From Burkholderiales bacterium (GTDB lineage: Bacteria > Pseudomonadota > Gammaproteobacteria > Burkholderiales > Burkholderiaceae_E): 64,000 nucleotides of DNA. Below are positions 1 through 8,075 of the stretch, in pieces. The notes under the pieces are model-generated. The model was not told where the DNA came from and did not search any database. It saw nothing but the letters and a program-made list of their open reading frames with translations. Location: NCBI GenBank assembly GCA_026399835.1, contig JAPLQE010000016.1, forward strand, positions 62,001 to 126,000, in the 5' to 3' direction. The first letter of the stretch is position 1. Each line of letters begins with the position of its first letter. Position numbers and translations under genes: made by a program.

Positions 1-572
1 CCCCGGGTGCAAGCCGCCCGACGCCGCGTCCGGCGTCCGAGGTGCTCGGCGATCCGCTGCCCGAGGCCGATCGGCGCCTGGCCGGAGCGCTGATGCGCGT
101 CAACCATGTCGGCGAGGTCTGCGCGCAGGCGCTGTACGAGGGGCAGGCCGCCACCACCGCCGATCCCCGGCTGGAGCGCTTCTTCCGCGACGCCGCGGCC
201 GAGGAGGGTGACCACCTGGCCTGGACGCGCGACCGGCTCGACGAGCTCGGCGCCCGGCCGTCGCTGCTCAATCCGCTCTGGTATGCCGGCGCGTTCGCGT
301 TCGGTGCGCTTGCCGGCCGCATCGGCGACCGGTTCTCGCTCGGCTTCATGGTCGAGACCGAGCGTCAGGTCGAGCGTCATCTGGCCGGGCACCTCGAGCA
401 GCTGCCCGAGGGCGACGCCGCGTCGCGTGCGATCGTCGAGCAGATGAAGCGCGACGAAGGCGGCCATGCCGACCACGCCGAGGCGCTGGGGGCGGCGCCG
501 CTCCCCGAGCCGGTCCGGGCCGCGATGCGGGTCGCGGCCAAGCTGATGACCGAGACGGCTCACCGCATCTGA
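1..572 (+). CDS. coq7: Ubiquinone biosynthesis hydroxylase Coq7 (5'-truncated by window edge)
   Basis: This is the di-iron monooxygenase of late ubiquinone synthesis, which hydroxylates the demethoxy-ubiquinone ring at the inner membrane. The carboxylate-bridged di-iron ligands are visible: Glu in [21 protein letters not shown], Glu in [10 protein letters not shown], and the C-terminal DEGGHADHA. The frame is open to the first base of the window (reading frame begins at base 3). A GTG at 42 is possible, but the residues before it still resemble the family's N-terminal linker. Family members are about 205-215 residues and only about 176-190 are present, so the true start probably lies upstream. 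The C-terminus ([11 protein letters not shown]) is typical of beta-proteobacterial Coq7. Confidence 0.93.
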   Translation, partial: PGASRPTPRPASEVLGDPLPEADRRLAGALMRVNHVGEVCAQALYEGQAATTADPRLERFFRDAAAEEGDHLAWTRDRLDELGARPSLLNPLWYAGAFAFGALAGRIGDRFSLGFMVETERQVERHLAGHLEQLPEGDAASRAIVEQMKRDEGGHADHAEALGAAPLPEPVRAAMRVAAKLMTETAHRI

Positions 573-609
573 GCGCCACGCCGAGGCTTCGGTCCTCGAC
601 GCCGAGGCG

Positions 610-1038
610 TCAGTCCTCCACGATCTCCCAGCTCATCTTCAGCTCGGCCGTCCTGGCCAGCATCGCGGAGGCCGAACAGTACTTGTCGTGCGACAGCTTG
701 ATCGCGCGCTCGACCACGTTCGGCTTCAGGCTGCGGCCGCGGACCGTGAAGTGGAAGGTGATTGCGGTGAAGACCTTCGGGTCGGTCTCGGCCCGGTCCG
801 CCTTCAGCGCCACCTCGCAGCCCCGGACATCCTGGCCGCTCTTTCTCAGGATCAGCACGACGTCGTAGGCGGTGCATCCGCCGGTGCCGAGCAGCACCAT
901 CTCCATCGGCCGGGGGCCGAGGTCCCGGCCGCCGCCTTCGGGCGCACCGTCCATCACCACCGCGTGGCCGCTGCCGGTCTCGGCGACGAAGCTCATCGTG
1001 CCTGGGCCGGTCCATCTGACGAGGGTTTCCATATTCAT
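610..1038 (-). CDS. OsmC family protein (YhfA-like)
   Basis: A 142-residue member of the OsmC/Ohr superfamily, small dimeric proteins that often reduce organic hydroperoxides through a cysteine pair. The first conserved Cys lies in LGTGGCTAYDVV and the second in RGCEVAL, separated by the RKSGQDV helix typical of the family. The spacing and the C-terminal KYCSASAML segment fit the YhfA-type OsmC subgroup, whose physiological substrate is unclear. The start was set at the ATG giving MNMETLVRW; a second ATG two codons on is equally possible, and the longer open frame adds non-conserved residues. It is transcribed away from rplM and converges with coq7. Confidence 0.9.
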   Translation of the reverse strand: MNMETLVRWTGPGTMSFVAETGSGHAVVMDGAPEGGGRDLGPRPMEMVLLGTGGCTAYDVVLILRKSGQDVRGCEVALKADRAETDPKVFTAITFHFTVRGRSLKPNVVERAIKLSHDKYCSASAMLARTAELKMSWEIVED

Positions 1039-1170
1039 GCCACTCTGTTGCGTTATTGCGTTGCGGGATAACAAGGGGCCGGACACTGCTCCGCAGATGG
1101 CCCAGCTCTGCAGAAAACCTCGGCTATTCCGGGGTTAGCGGCGATTCTCTACTTTGATGGCCCGGTCATC

Positions 1171-1200
1171 TTGCACAGCACAATCGGGCGGTGCTAGCAT
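1171..1200 (+). promoter_or_regulatory. Sigma-70-like promoter of candidate small RNA
   Basis: TTGCAC (1171-1176) and TAGCAT (1195-1200) are separated by 18 bp, so transcription should start near 1207. No convincing open reading frame follows before the terminator that ends at about 1322. The promoter is inferred from sequence alone. Confidence 0.45.
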
Positions 1201-1206
1201 CGCTTC

Positions 1207-1322
1207 ATCGATCGCGGCTTGCAGGGTTCCAGTGGCTGGCGTGCACGCGGCGATCTCCGCTGTCTCCTCCACCCTCCTCAAAAAGGTGGATTCAACCCGG
1301 GCCTCACCGCCCGGGTTTTTTT
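1207..1322 (+). ncRNA. Candidate small RNA with anti-Shine-Dalgarno loop
   Basis: A predicted transcript of about 115 nt, lying between a sigma-70-like promoter and a strong intrinsic terminator, with no plausible ORF on the plus strand. It can form three stem-loops. The first is GCGG/CCGC at 1247-1260. The second is a perfect 6-bp stem TCCACC/GGTGGA (1268-1273 with 1285-1290) whose 11-nt loop reads CTCCTCAAAAA. The third is the terminator. CUCCUC presented in a hairpin loop is the hallmark of sRNAs that pair with ribosome-binding sites. This is inference from sequence; no homologue is claimed. The region could instead be an untranslated leader or decayed sequence. Confidence 0.4.
1296..1322 (+). 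terminator. Strong Rho-independent terminator
   Basis: CCCGGGC (1296-1302) and GCCCGGG (1309-1315) form a perfect 7-bp stem around the loop CTCACC, followed directly by seven T residues (1316-1322). It is oriented for plus-strand transcription, yet no plus-strand gene lies just upstream. This is the main reason to suspect a small RNA there. Confidence 0.85.
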
Positions 1323-1364
1323 CGTCCTGCGCGCCTGGCCCGTGCATCGCTGCGCGATCACCTT

Positions 1365-1394
1365 TTGACGTCGGCCTGCAGTTCCGGTTATGAT
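1365..1394 (+). promoter_or_regulatory. rplM-rpsI promoter
   Basis: TTGACG (1365-1370) and TATGAT (1389-1394) are separated by 18 bp, a near-consensus sigma-70 promoter. The expected start is near 1401, giving a leader of about 20 nt before the rplM ATG. It lies just beyond the preceding terminator. Confidence 0.75.
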
Positions 1395-1421
1395 AGTCGG
1401 CTTCACAGAATTCGCCAGGCC

Positions 1422-1850
1422 ATGAAGACTTTCTCCGCCAAACCCCACGAAGTGCGCCACGACTGGTTCGTCGTCGATGGCACCGACAAAGTCCTCGGGC
1501 GACTGGCCGCGGAGATCGCGTCCCGCCTGCGCGGCAAGCACAAGCCCGAGTACACCCCGCACGTCGACACCGGCGACTTCATCGTCGTCGTGAACGCCGC
1601 GCGGATCCGTGTCACCGGCTCCAAGCCGCAGGACAAGAAGTACTACCGCCATTCGGGTTACCCGGGCGGCATCAGCGAGACCAATTTCGAGAAGATGCAG
1701 GCCCGGTTCCCCGGACGTGCGCTCGAGAAGGCGGTCAAGGGCATGCTGCCCAAGGGCCCGCTCGGCTACGCGATGATCAAGAAGCTCAAGGTCTACGCAG
1801 AGTCGTCCCACCCGCACACCGCCCAGCAGCCGAAGGCGCTGGAAGTCTGA
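1422..1850 (+). CDS. rplM: 50S ribosomal protein L13
   Basis: L13 binds 23S rRNA early in assembly of the large ribosomal subunit. The 142-residue length equals the usual bacterial length, starting MKTFSAKP. Family landmarks are [45 protein letters not shown] and the C-terminal [13 protein letters not shown]. The upstream open frame extends to 1191 but codes for nothing recognisable, so the ATG at 1422 is chosen; it also follows a good promoter. It heads the conserved rplM-rpsI operon, with 31 nt between the two genes. Confidence 0.98.
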   Translation: MKTFSAKPHEVRHDWFVVDGTDKVLGRLAAEIASRLRGKHKPEYTPHVDTGDFIVVVNAARIRVTGSKPQDKKYYRHSGYPGGISETNFEKMQARFPGRALEKAVKGMLPKGPLGYAMIKKLKVYAESSHPHTAQQPKALEV

Positions 1851-1881
1851 CCGCAAGCGCCCCGCGCACCAGGACTCACCC

Positions 1882-2274
1882 ATGATCGGTGAATACAATT
1901 ACGGCACCGGCCGCCGCAAAACGTCGGTGGCCCGCGTCTTCATCAAGAAGGGCAAGGGCGACATCGTCGTCAACGGCAAGCCCCTCGACGCCTACTTCGC
2001 CCGCGAGACCGGCCGCATGGTCGCTCGCCAGCCGCTCGAAGTCGCCAACATGGTCGGCGTGTTCGACATCAAGGTGAACGTCGCCGGTGGCGGCGAGACG
2101 GGGCAGGCCGGTGCGGTCCGCCACGGCATCACCCGTGCGCTGATCGACTTCGACGCGACGCTCAAGCCGGCCCTGTCGGGCGCTGGCCTGGTCACGCGCG
2201 ATGCCCGCGAGGTCGAGCGCAAGAAGGTCGGCCTGCACAAGGCGCGCCGCCGGAAGCAGTTCTCGAAGCGGTAA
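1882..2274 (+). CDS. rpsI: 30S ribosomal protein S9
   Basis: S9 sits in the head of the small subunit, where its C-terminal tail reaches the P-site tRNA. The 130-residue length is the family standard. Landmarks are [14 protein letters not shown] near the N-terminus, [19 protein letters not shown] in the middle and the invariant basic tail [14 protein letters not shown] ending in Lys-Arg. It is the second gene of the L13-S9 operon and is followed immediately by an intrinsic terminator. Confidence 0.98.
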   Translation: MIGEYNYGTGRRKTSVARVFIKKGKGDIVVNGKPLDAYFARETGRMVARQPLEVANMVGVFDIKVNVAGGGETGQAGAVRHGITRALIDFDATLKPALSGAGLVTRDAREVERKKVGLHKARRRKQFSKR

Positions 2275-2309
2275 AGAAACCGCCCGAGCACTGCTCGGGC
2301 GATTTCTTT
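2273..2309 (+). terminator. Terminator of the rplM-rpsI operon
   Basis: An inverted repeat begins at the rpsI stop codon: AAAGAAA, two bases, GCCCGAGCA then CTGCTCGGGC, two bases, TTTCTTT. The A-rich left flank and T-rich right flank pair with each other, so the element could work in both directions. Confidence 0.85.
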
Positions 2310-2460
2310 ACGGGCGCCGCATGGCGGAGCCGGGGTTTCGGCGAGCACTGCTCGCCGCCGGCGAAGCGGCCGCCGCCCAAGGCGGCGGGCTACTGCGGCG
2401 CACTGGTGGGTGGAGAACGGGAATTCGCCGAAAGGCGACTGACTCTTCACCCAACACCCA

Positions 2461-2494
2461 GCGAAGCCCGCCCCCTCGGCGGGCTTCGTGCTTT
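2461..2494 (+). terminator. Terminator-like hairpin upstream of erpA
   Basis: GCGAAGCCCGCC (2461-2472) pairs with GGCGGGCTTCGT (2478-2489) around the loop CCCTC, followed by a short GCTTT. The stem is strong but the T-run is weak. It could terminate read-through or the product of the hairpin-rich stretch 2310-2460, in which no gene was recognised. Confidence 0.45.
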
Positions 2495-2565
2495 CCGTAT
2501 CCCCGACCCTGAGCGATGCAGGGTCATCCCCTGCTCGATACAATTCCCGAGTCTGGAGATCAACT

Positions 2566-2916
2566 ATGAACGCCGTCACCGAAATGCCCGCCCCCCTCGT
2601 CTTCACCGACAGCGCCGCCGACAAGGTGCGCCAGCTGATCGACGAGGAAGGCAACCCCGAGCTGAAGCTGCGCGTCTTCGTGCAAGGCGGCGGCTGCTCC
2701 GGCTTCCAGTACGGGTTCACGTTCGACGAGGAAACGAACGAGGACGACACCGTGATGGAGAAGAACGGCGTGGCGCTGCTCATCGATGCGATGAGCTACC
2801 AGTACCTGGTCGGTGCCGAGATCGACTACAAGGACGGCCTCGAAGGTGCTCAGTTCGTGATCAAGAATCCGAACGCGACGACCACCTGCGGCTGCGGGTC
2901 CTCGTTCTCGGCCTGA
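2566..2916 (+). CDS. erpA: Iron-sulfur cluster insertion protein ErpA
   Basis: An A-type carrier that delivers iron-sulfur clusters to apoproteins, including enzymes of isoprenoid synthesis and respiration. The three cluster-binding cysteines are present: one in [13 protein letters not shown] and two in the C-terminal CGCGSSFSA. The 116-residue product starts [11 protein letters not shown]; an in-frame start further upstream adds a non-conserved extension, and TGGAGATC just before the chosen ATG can serve as ribosome-binding site. A TACAAT -10 box at 2539-2544 suggests its own promoter. It converges on anmK across a hairpin-rich 82-nt gap. Confidence 0.96.
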   Translation: MNAVTEMPAPLVFTDSAADKVRQLIDEEGNPELKLRVFVQGGGCSGFQYGFTFDEETNEDDTVMEKNGVALLIDAMSYQYLVGAEIDYKDGLEGAQFVIKNPNATTTCGCGSSFSA

Positions 2917-2931
2917 GTCGGCTTGCACGGA

Positions 2932-2994
2932 GGGGCGCCTGTGTGCGCCCCGTCGGTGTGGCGGCTGCCACACCCGTCGTCCGCGCCAGCGGAC
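2932..2994. other. Three consecutive stem-loops between convergent erpA and anmK
   Basis: Three perfect inverted repeats follow one another with almost no spacing: GGGGCGC/GCGCCCC (2932-2951), GGTGTGGC/GCCACACC (2955-2974) and GTCCGC/GCGGAC (2979-2994), with loops of 6, 4 and 4 nt. They fill the gap between the two convergent stop codons. There is no T-run, so a mRNA-protecting or Rho-assisted bidirectional terminator role is inference. Confidence 0.6.
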
Positions 2995-2998
2995 GGTC

Positions 2999-4108
2999 TC
3001 AGCGGGCGAGATGGGGCGAGTAGATTGCCCCCAGCACCCTCGGTGCGCGGGCCCCGGTCACCGCGGGCAGATTGCCCGGTCGCCCGGCCAGCCGCTCCCT
3101 CGCCAGCCACGCGAACGCGAGTGCTTCCACCGCGAACGGATCGACGCCGAGCGCGGCCGTCGAGCTGACCTCGGCGGGCGCGACTCTCGAGGCCAGCCTC
3201 GACATCAGGTACCCGTTGTACGCCCCGCCTCCGCAAACGCGGACTTCCTCGGCGCCGAAGACCAGGCAGGCGTCGGCGATCGTCGCGGCGGTGAGTTCCG
3301 CGAGCGTCGCCTGAACGTCGGGGGCCGACGGCGAGTCGCCCCCCATCGCGGCAAGCCGATCGTCCAGCCAGGCCAGTGTGAACAGGTCCCGGCCGGTGCT
3401 CTTTGGGGCGGGCAGCCCGAAATAGGGTTCGTCCATCAGGCGGCGGAGCAGTGTCGAAGAGACCCGCCCCCCGGCGGCCCAGGCGCCGTCGCGGTCGAAC
3501 GACCGGCCCTGGTGGCGCTCGCACCAGGCGTCCATCAGCAGGTTGCCGGGGCCGGTGTCGAAGCCGGTGACGGAACCGCCTCCGGCGGGCAGCAGGCTGA
3601 CATTGGCAATGCCGCCGATGTTCACGATCGCACGGCGTCGCGTCGGCGAGGCGAAGGCGAGTGCGTGGAACGCGGGCACCAGCGGTGCCCCCTGCCCGCC
3701 GGCTGCGACGTCGGCCGAGCGCAGGTCGACGACGGTCGGGCATCCGGTGCGCTCGGCCAGTCGCGCGCCGTCGATCAGCTGAAGCGTGTAGCCGAGCTCG
3801 GGTCGATGCCGGATCGTCTGGCCGTGCGCGCCGATTGCGGACACGGTACCGCCGCCGGCCCATTCGAGCAGTTCGGAGGCGACCTCGGCATAGAGATCGG
3901 TGAGCGCGACCGTGGCGAGCGCGGCACGCGCCAGTTCGTCCATGCCGGGCTGCTGCAGTGCGAGCAGTTCGGCCCGCAAGGGCGCCGGCATCGGGCGTGA
4001 GGCGAAGGCGATGGTGCGCAGCGGGGCGTCGGGCGAACTGCCGCCGGATGCGGCGAGCACCCCGTCGACCGCGTCGACGCTCGTGCCTGACATCAGCCCG
4101 ATGTACAT
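2999..4108 (-). CDS. anmK: Anhydro-N-acetylmuramic acid kinase
   Basis: Phosphorylates and opens 1,6-anhydro-MurNAc released from peptidoglycan, giving MurNAc-6-phosphate in cell-wall recycling. The 369-residue product begins MYIGLMSGTSVDAVDGVL, the family's N-terminal ATP-binding signature. It also has AHGQTIRHRP, NIGGIANVSLL and GFDTGPGNLLMD, and a C-terminal VCGGGAYNGYLM. The start was placed at MYIG rather than the longer open frame because the family begins there and the upstream gene on this strand ends only 13 nt before. It forms an operon with the M23 peptidase, so enzymes that make and reuse wall fragments are co-transcribed. Confidence 0.96.
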   Translation of the reverse strand: MYIGLMSGTSVDAVDGVLAASGGSSPDAPLRTIAFASRPMPAPLRAELLALQQPGMDELARAALATVALTDLYAEVASELLEWAGGGTVSAIGAHGQTIRHRPELGYTLQLIDGARLAERTGCPTVVDLRSADVAAGGQGAPLVPAFHALAFASPTRRRAIVNIGGIANVSLLPAGGGSVTGFDTGPGNLLMDAWCERHQGRSFDRDGAWAAGGRVSSTLLRRLMDEPYFGLPAPKSTGRDLFTLAWLDDRLAAMGGDSPSAPDVQATLAELTAATIADACLVFGAEEVRVCGGGAYNGYLMSRLASRVAPAEVSSTAALGVDPFAVEALAFAWLARERLAGRPGNLPAVTGARAPRVLGAIYSPHLAR

Positions 4109-4121
4109 CGGGGCGGGTTCT

Positions 4122-5420
4122 CTATTCGAAGCGCGCGGCCATCTGGGTGTCGAGCAGCCCGAAGCGCGCGCGATACTGGCCGGCGAGCGCGCCGAAGCGC
4201 GAGCGATCCTCACCCGTCAGGGTGCGGACCGGCTCCTGTGCGACCACCGCCATGGGGTCGACATGCTGGCCGTCGATGTGGAACTCGAAATGAAGGTGCG
4301 GCCCGGTGGCCCAGCCCGTCTGGCCGACCGTGCCGATCACCTCGCCCTGCCGGACCGCGCTGCCCGGCTGCAGGCCGTCGGCGAACTGGTTCAGGTGGGC
4401 GTACAGCGTCATGTGCCGACCATCGTGCTTGACCACCACGACGTTGCCGTAACCGCGCTGCTGGCCGACGAAGTCGATCGTGCCGTTGGCGACCACGCGG
4501 ACGTTGGTGCCGACCGGGGCCGGCATGTCCACGCCCTTGTGGGCGCGCCAGTCGCGAAGCACCGGATGCAGGCGGTTCTCGGTGAAGCCCGAACTGACGC
4601 GGGTGAACTCGAGCGGCGATGCGAGGAACGGTCGCGCCAGGTTGCGGCCGTCGAAGGTGTAGTAGCCGCCCCCGCCCCCGATGCCGCGGTCGAACCAGAC
4701 CGCCTCGAGCTTGCGCTGGCCACCGCGGAACTGCACCGCCAGGATCTTGCCGACGATGGGCGGCTCCAGGCTGCCAGCCTCGCGCAGCGTCTCGTACACC
4801 ACGCGCAGACGGTCCCCGCGGCGGAGGTCCTTCTGCAGGTCGACGTCGGTGCCGAACACGTCGGCCATCTTGGTGACGACGTTGTCCGGGATGTCGGCGA
4901 CGTCCAGCGCCTCGATGAGCGAGCGGCGGATCTCGGCGCTGCGGGTCTCGATCGAGCGCTCGATCGGCACGGCCTCCTCGAAGGCGCCGAAGCCGGCCCC
5001 CTCGCGGACGATCACCAGGCGACGGCCGAGCGAGTCGGAGTCGTCCCCGGCGAGGCGGTAGCTGAGGCGTTCGAGGCTTCTGTTCTCGGCGACGACCGCG
5101 GACACGGTGCGCCCGGGGCGCAGCTCGAGCAGGCGGCGGGCGACCGGGTCGCGGCGAACGAAGGCGGCGAAGGCAGGGTCGTCGGCGCCCATCCTCGCGA
5201 GCAGCGACGAGAGCGTCTCGCCGCGGCGGATCTTTTCCTGCTGCACGAAGCCCGCATCGGCCTGCATCAGCTCGGGCGCGAGCACGACCGACTCGATCGT
5301 GGTCTCGGACGGCGGCAATACCGGCGCGGACAGGGGGGCGACGCCGAAGGCCGTGACCGCTGCGAATGACGTGACCGCACCGATGGCGATCGCGAGCGTC
5401 TTGACCTGGGGGAACCGCAT
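4122..5420 (-). CDS. M23 family (LytM-type) murein endopeptidase
   Basis: A periplasmic zinc metallopeptidase of about 432 residues resembling MepM/YebA, which cleaves peptidoglycan cross-links for wall growth. An N-terminal membrane anchor or signal (residues about 6-28) is followed by an OapA/LysM-like region with IRRGETLSSLLARMG, then the C-terminal M23 domain. Zinc ligands are visible in HKGVDMPAP (HxxxD) and HLHFEFHI (HxH). The start is MRFPQVKT; the longer frame runs back through the divergent tyrS promoter region. It lies 13 nt upstream of anmK on the same strand. Confidence 0.92.
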   Translation of the reverse strand: MRFPQVKTLAIAIGAVTSFAAVTAFGVAPLSAPVLPPSETTIESVVLAPELMQADAGFVQQEKIRRGETLSSLLARMGADDPAFAAFVRRDPVARRLLELRPGRTVSAVVAENRSLERLSYRLAGDDSDSLGRRLVIVREGAGFGAFEEAVPIERSIETRSAEIRRSLIEALDVADIPDNVVTKMADVFGTDVDLQKDLRRGDRLRVVYETLREAGSLEPPIVGKILAVQFRGGQRKLEAVWFDRGIGGGGGYYTFDGRNLARPFLASPLEFTRVSSGFTENRLHPVLRDWRAHKGVDMPAPVGTNVRVVANGTIDFVGQQRGYGNVVVVKHDGRHMTLYAHLNQFADGLQPGSAVRQGEVIGTVGQTGWATGPHLHFEFHIDGQHVDPMAVVAQEPVRTLTGEDRSRFGALAGQYRARFGLLDTQMAARFE

Positions 5421-5456
5421 CGTGAAGGGGCCGTCTCGGGTCGGGAAGGTGTCGGG

Positions 5457-5485
5457 TTGGGGCGCGTGGCCCGCTGGGCTATGAT
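5457..5485 (+). promoter_or_regulatory. tyrS promoter
   Basis: TTGGGG (5457-5462) and TATGAT (5480-5485) have 17-bp spacing. The predicted leader to the tyrS ATG is about 145 nt. On the other strand, TACAAT (complement of 5579-5584) may be the -10 box for the peptidase-anmK operon. Confidence 0.5.
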
Positions 5486-5637
5486 CCGTGGCCCCACGGA
5501 CGGGCAGTCCGGCGGCCAGCGCCGCCTCGGTCGCCGACCGACGGTGGGCGTAGACCGGCCTCGCTGCGTGAGCGCGCGATTGTAGCCGAAACCCGCTTCC
5601 AAACCCGAAGACAGTCATAAGCCTCAAAGTATCGCCG

Positions 5638-6885
5638 ATGAGCTCACCGACCGCCACGCCTGAATCCGCCGAGCCGCAGGTCCCGGAATCCGCCCGTCGG
5701 GCCCTAGCGGTCGCGAAGCGTGGCTGCGACGAACTGCTGGTCGAGCAGGACTTCCTGCGCAAGCTCGTGCGATCCGAATCCACCGGTGCGCCGCTGCGCA
5801 TCAAGCTCGGTCTGGACCCGACCGCGCCCGACCTGCACCTCGGTCACACGGTCGTGCTCAACAAGATGCGGCAGCTGCAAGATCTGGGCCACACGGTGAT
5901 CTTCCTGATCGGGGACTTCACGGCCATGATCGGCGACCCGTCAGGGCGCAACCAGACCCGTCCGCCGCTCACTCGCGAGCAGATCGAGGCGAATGCCCGC
6001 ACCTATTTCGAGCAGGCGAGCCTGGTGCTGGATGCCTCGCGCACCGAGATCCGTTACAACTCGGAGTGGAGCGACCCCCTCGGGGCGCGCGGGATGATCC
6101 AGCTCGCCGCCCGCTACACCCTGGCCCGCATGCTCGAGCGCGACGACTTCACCAAGCGCTACAAGGGCGGGATCCCGATCTCGGTCCACGAACTGCTCTA
6201 TCCGCTGATGCAGGGCTACGACTCCGTCGCCCTGAAGTCGGATCTCGAGCTCGGCGGCACCGACCAGAAGTTCAACCTGCTGGTCGGCCGGGAGCTGCAG
6301 CGGGAGTACGGGCAGGAGCCGCAGTGCATCCTGACGATGCCGCTGCTGGTCGGGCTCGACGGAGTGGAGAAGATGTCGAAGTCCAAGGGCAACTACGTCG
6401 GCATCACCGACGCGCCCGACGACATGTTCGGCAAGCTGATGTCGATCTCCGACGATCTGATGTGGAACTACTTCGATCTCCTGTCTTCGATGACGATCGA
6501 GGCGGTTGCGGTACTGCGCGCGGAATGTGCGTCCGGCCGCAATCCGCGCGATGCCAAGGTCCTGCTCGCCGGCGAGATGGTGGCGCGCTTCCACGGCGCG
6601 CGCGCGGCCGAGGCGGCACGCGAGGCGTTCGATGCGCGCTTCGCCCGTGGCGCGCTGCCCGAAGACCTGCCCGAGGTCTCGATCGCCGGCGCGCCGGTCG
6701 CGATCGCGCAGCTGCTCAAGCAGGCCGGGCTGGTCAGCTCGACCAGCGACGCCATGCGCAACATCGAGCAGGGCGGGGTGCGGATCGACGGCGGCAAGGT
6801 GTCCGACAAAGGCCTGAAGCTCGGCGCTGGCTCCTTCGTCGTGCAGGTCGGCAAGCGCCGCGCGGCGCGCGTGACCGTGGCCTGA
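5638..6885 (+). CDS. tyrS: Tyrosyl-tRNA synthetase (KMSKS-type subfamily)
   Basis: Class Ic aminoacyl-tRNA synthetase that charges tRNA-Tyr. The HIGH box appears as HLGH (residues 67-70) and the second signature as KMSKS (245-249). The latter marks the subfamily distinct from E. coli TyrS, which has KFGKT. Also visible are [14 protein letters not shown] and the tyrosine-pocket region [23 protein letters not shown]-terminal S4 RNA-binding domain (about 350-412) contains [21 protein letters not shown] cut short here to its core. At 415 residues it is full length. It is divergent from the M23 peptidase and followed by dtd after 19 nt. Confidence 0.97.
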   Translation: MSSPTATPESAEPQVPESARRALAVAKRGCDELLVEQDFLRKLVRSESTGAPLRIKLGLDPTAPDLHLGHTVVLNKMRQLQDLGHTVIFLIGDFTAMIGDPSGRNQTRPPLTREQIEANARTYFEQASLVLDASRTEIRYNSEWSDPLGARGMIQLAARYTLARMLERDDFTKRYKGGIPISVHELLYPLMQGYDSVALKSDLELGGTDQKFNLLVGRELQREYGQEPQCILTMPLLVGLDGVEKMSKSKGNYVGITDAPDDMFGKLMSISDDLMWNYFDLLSSMTIEAVAVLRAECASGRNPRDAKVLLAGEMVARFHGARAAEAAREAFDARFARGALPEDLPEVSIAGAPVAIAQLLKQAGLVSSTSDAMRNIEQGGVRIDGGKVSDKGLKLGAGSFVVQVGKRRAARVTVA

Positions 6886-6904
6886 TGGCACGGCTGGTGC
6901 GTCG

Positions 6905-7378
6905 ATGATCGCGCTGATCCAGCGCGTCGCGCGTGCCCACGTCGAAGTCGAAGGCGCGAGCGTCGGGGCCATCGGGCCGGGGCTGCTGGCGCTGGTCTGC
7001 GCCGAGCGCGGCGACACGCCCCGGCAGGCGCAGGCGCTGCTGGCGAGGCTGCTGGCCTACCGGATCTTCGCCGACGACCGTGGCCGGATGAACCGCTCGC
7101 TCGCGGACGTGGCCGGCGGCCTGCTGCTCGTGCCGCAGTTCACGCTGGCTGCCGATACCCGCAGCGGGTTGCGTCCGAGCTTCACGCCCGCGGCCCCGCC
7201 GGCGGTGGCACGCGTGCTGTACGAAGACATCGTGTCGCGGGCCAGGCTCGTCCATGCGGCGGTCGAAACCGGTATCTTCGGTGCGGACATGCAGGTGCAT
7301 CTGGTCAACGACGGGCCGGTCACGTTCTGGCTGCGCGCGGATCCGGATGGACCCGTTTCGGACGAGGTCACGACATGA
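6905..7378 (+). CDS. dtd: D-aminoacyl-tRNA deacylase
   Basis: Proofreading enzyme that removes D-amino acids (classically D-Tyr) and glycine wrongly attached to tRNA, so its place behind tyrS makes sense. The 157-residue length is usual. The active-site Gly-cisPro motif is in NDGPVTFWL and the conserved Thr in [16 protein letters not shown]. One oddity: the usual SQFTL is PQFTL here, so the first Ser is Pro while the catalytic Thr is kept. Its stop overlaps the next gene's start as ATGA. Confidence 0.95.
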   Translation: MIALIQRVARAHVEVEGASVGAIGPGLLALVCAERGDTPRQAQALLARLLAYRIFADDRGRMNRSLADVAGGLLLVPQFTLAADTRSGLRPSFTPAAPPAVARVLYEDIVSRARLVHAAVETGIFGADMQVHLVNDGPVTFWLRADPDGPVSDEVTT

Positions 7379-8022
7379 AGCTGTGGAGCGATTCCTTCGT
7401 CGACGGCGAGGCCATTCCGGCCGAGTTCGCCTTCGCGCGCGTCGACCCGAGACACCACGTCGCGCTGGCGCCCAACCGCAACCCACACCTGGCCTGGTGG
7501 GATCTGCCGCAGGGCACGCGCTCGCTGGTGCTGATCTGTCACGACTTCGACGCGCCGAGCGTGCCGGACGACGTCAACCATCCGGATCGGGAGGTCCAGA
7601 CCTCGCTGGCACGCGTCGACTTCCACCACTGGGTGCTGATCGACCTGCCGCCGGAGCTCGCGTCGATCGCGGTCGGCGAGTTCTCCGACCAGGTCGTGCC
7701 GAAGGGCAAGTCCGGGCCGGAGACCCGGCACGGCGCGCGGCACGGGCTGAACGACTACACCTCGTGGTTCGCGCAGGACCATGACATGGCGGGCGAGTAC
7801 TACGGTTACGACGGCCCGTGCCCGCCGTGGAACGACGCGCTGATCCATCGCTACCAGTTCGCGCTCCATGCGATCGACCTCGAGCGGCTGCCGCTCGAGG
7901 GCCGCTTCACCGGCCCGCAGGCGCTCGCCGCGATGCAGGGGCATGTGCTGGCGCGCGCCACGATCTCCGGGCGCTACAGCCTGAACCCCAGGCTCGCGGA
8001 GCAGCCGGCCCCGCCCGCCTGA
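7375..8022 (+). CDS. YbhB/YbcL family Raf-kinase-inhibitor-like (PEBP) protein
   Basis: A 215-residue phosphatidylethanolamine-binding-fold protein; bacterial members have no firmly established role. The fold is indicated by [20 protein letters not shown] with the ligand-pocket [15 protein letters not shown], and [19 protein letters not shown], matching the CR1/CR2 blocks of the family. It is translationally coupled to dtd through a 4-nt ATGA overlap, so tyrS, dtd and this gene are probably one transcript. A palindrome follows its stop. Confidence 0.9.
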   Translation: MKLWSDSFVDGEAIPAEFAFARVDPRHHVALAPNRNPHLAWWDLPQGTRSLVLICHDFDAPSVPDDVNHPDREVQTSLARVDFHHWVLIDLPPELASIAVGEFSDQVVPKGKSGPETRHGARHGLNDYTSWFAQDHDMAGEYYGYDGPCPPWNDALIHRYQFALHAIDLERLPLEGRFTGPQALAAMQGHVLARATISGRYSLNPRLAEQPAPPA

Positions 8023-8024
8023 TC

Positions 8025-8046
8025 GGACCCGCGCCTTCGCGGGTCC
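8025..8046 (+). terminator. Hairpin after the PEBP gene
   Basis: GGACCCGCG (8025-8033) and CGCGGGTCC (8038-8046) form a perfect 9-bp stem with loop CCTT. There is no T-run, so it may be a weak or Rho-dependent terminator, or a processing hairpin, between two same-strand genes. Confidence 0.5.
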
Positions 8047-8075
8047 GCAACCGCCGCCCTGACCCTCTCCCGACG

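Noticed and set aside
1240-1275. Stretch ending CTCCTCCACC resembling a tmRNA or tRNA 3' end
   Set aside because: No GTTCGA-type T-arm, no acceptor partner upstream and no tag ORF; the terminator and hairpins fit a small RNA better.
2201-2512. 103-codon ORF between rpsI and erpA
   Set aside because: It runs through the rpsI 3' end and its terminator, and its product is Arg/Ala-rich without a ribosome-binding site.
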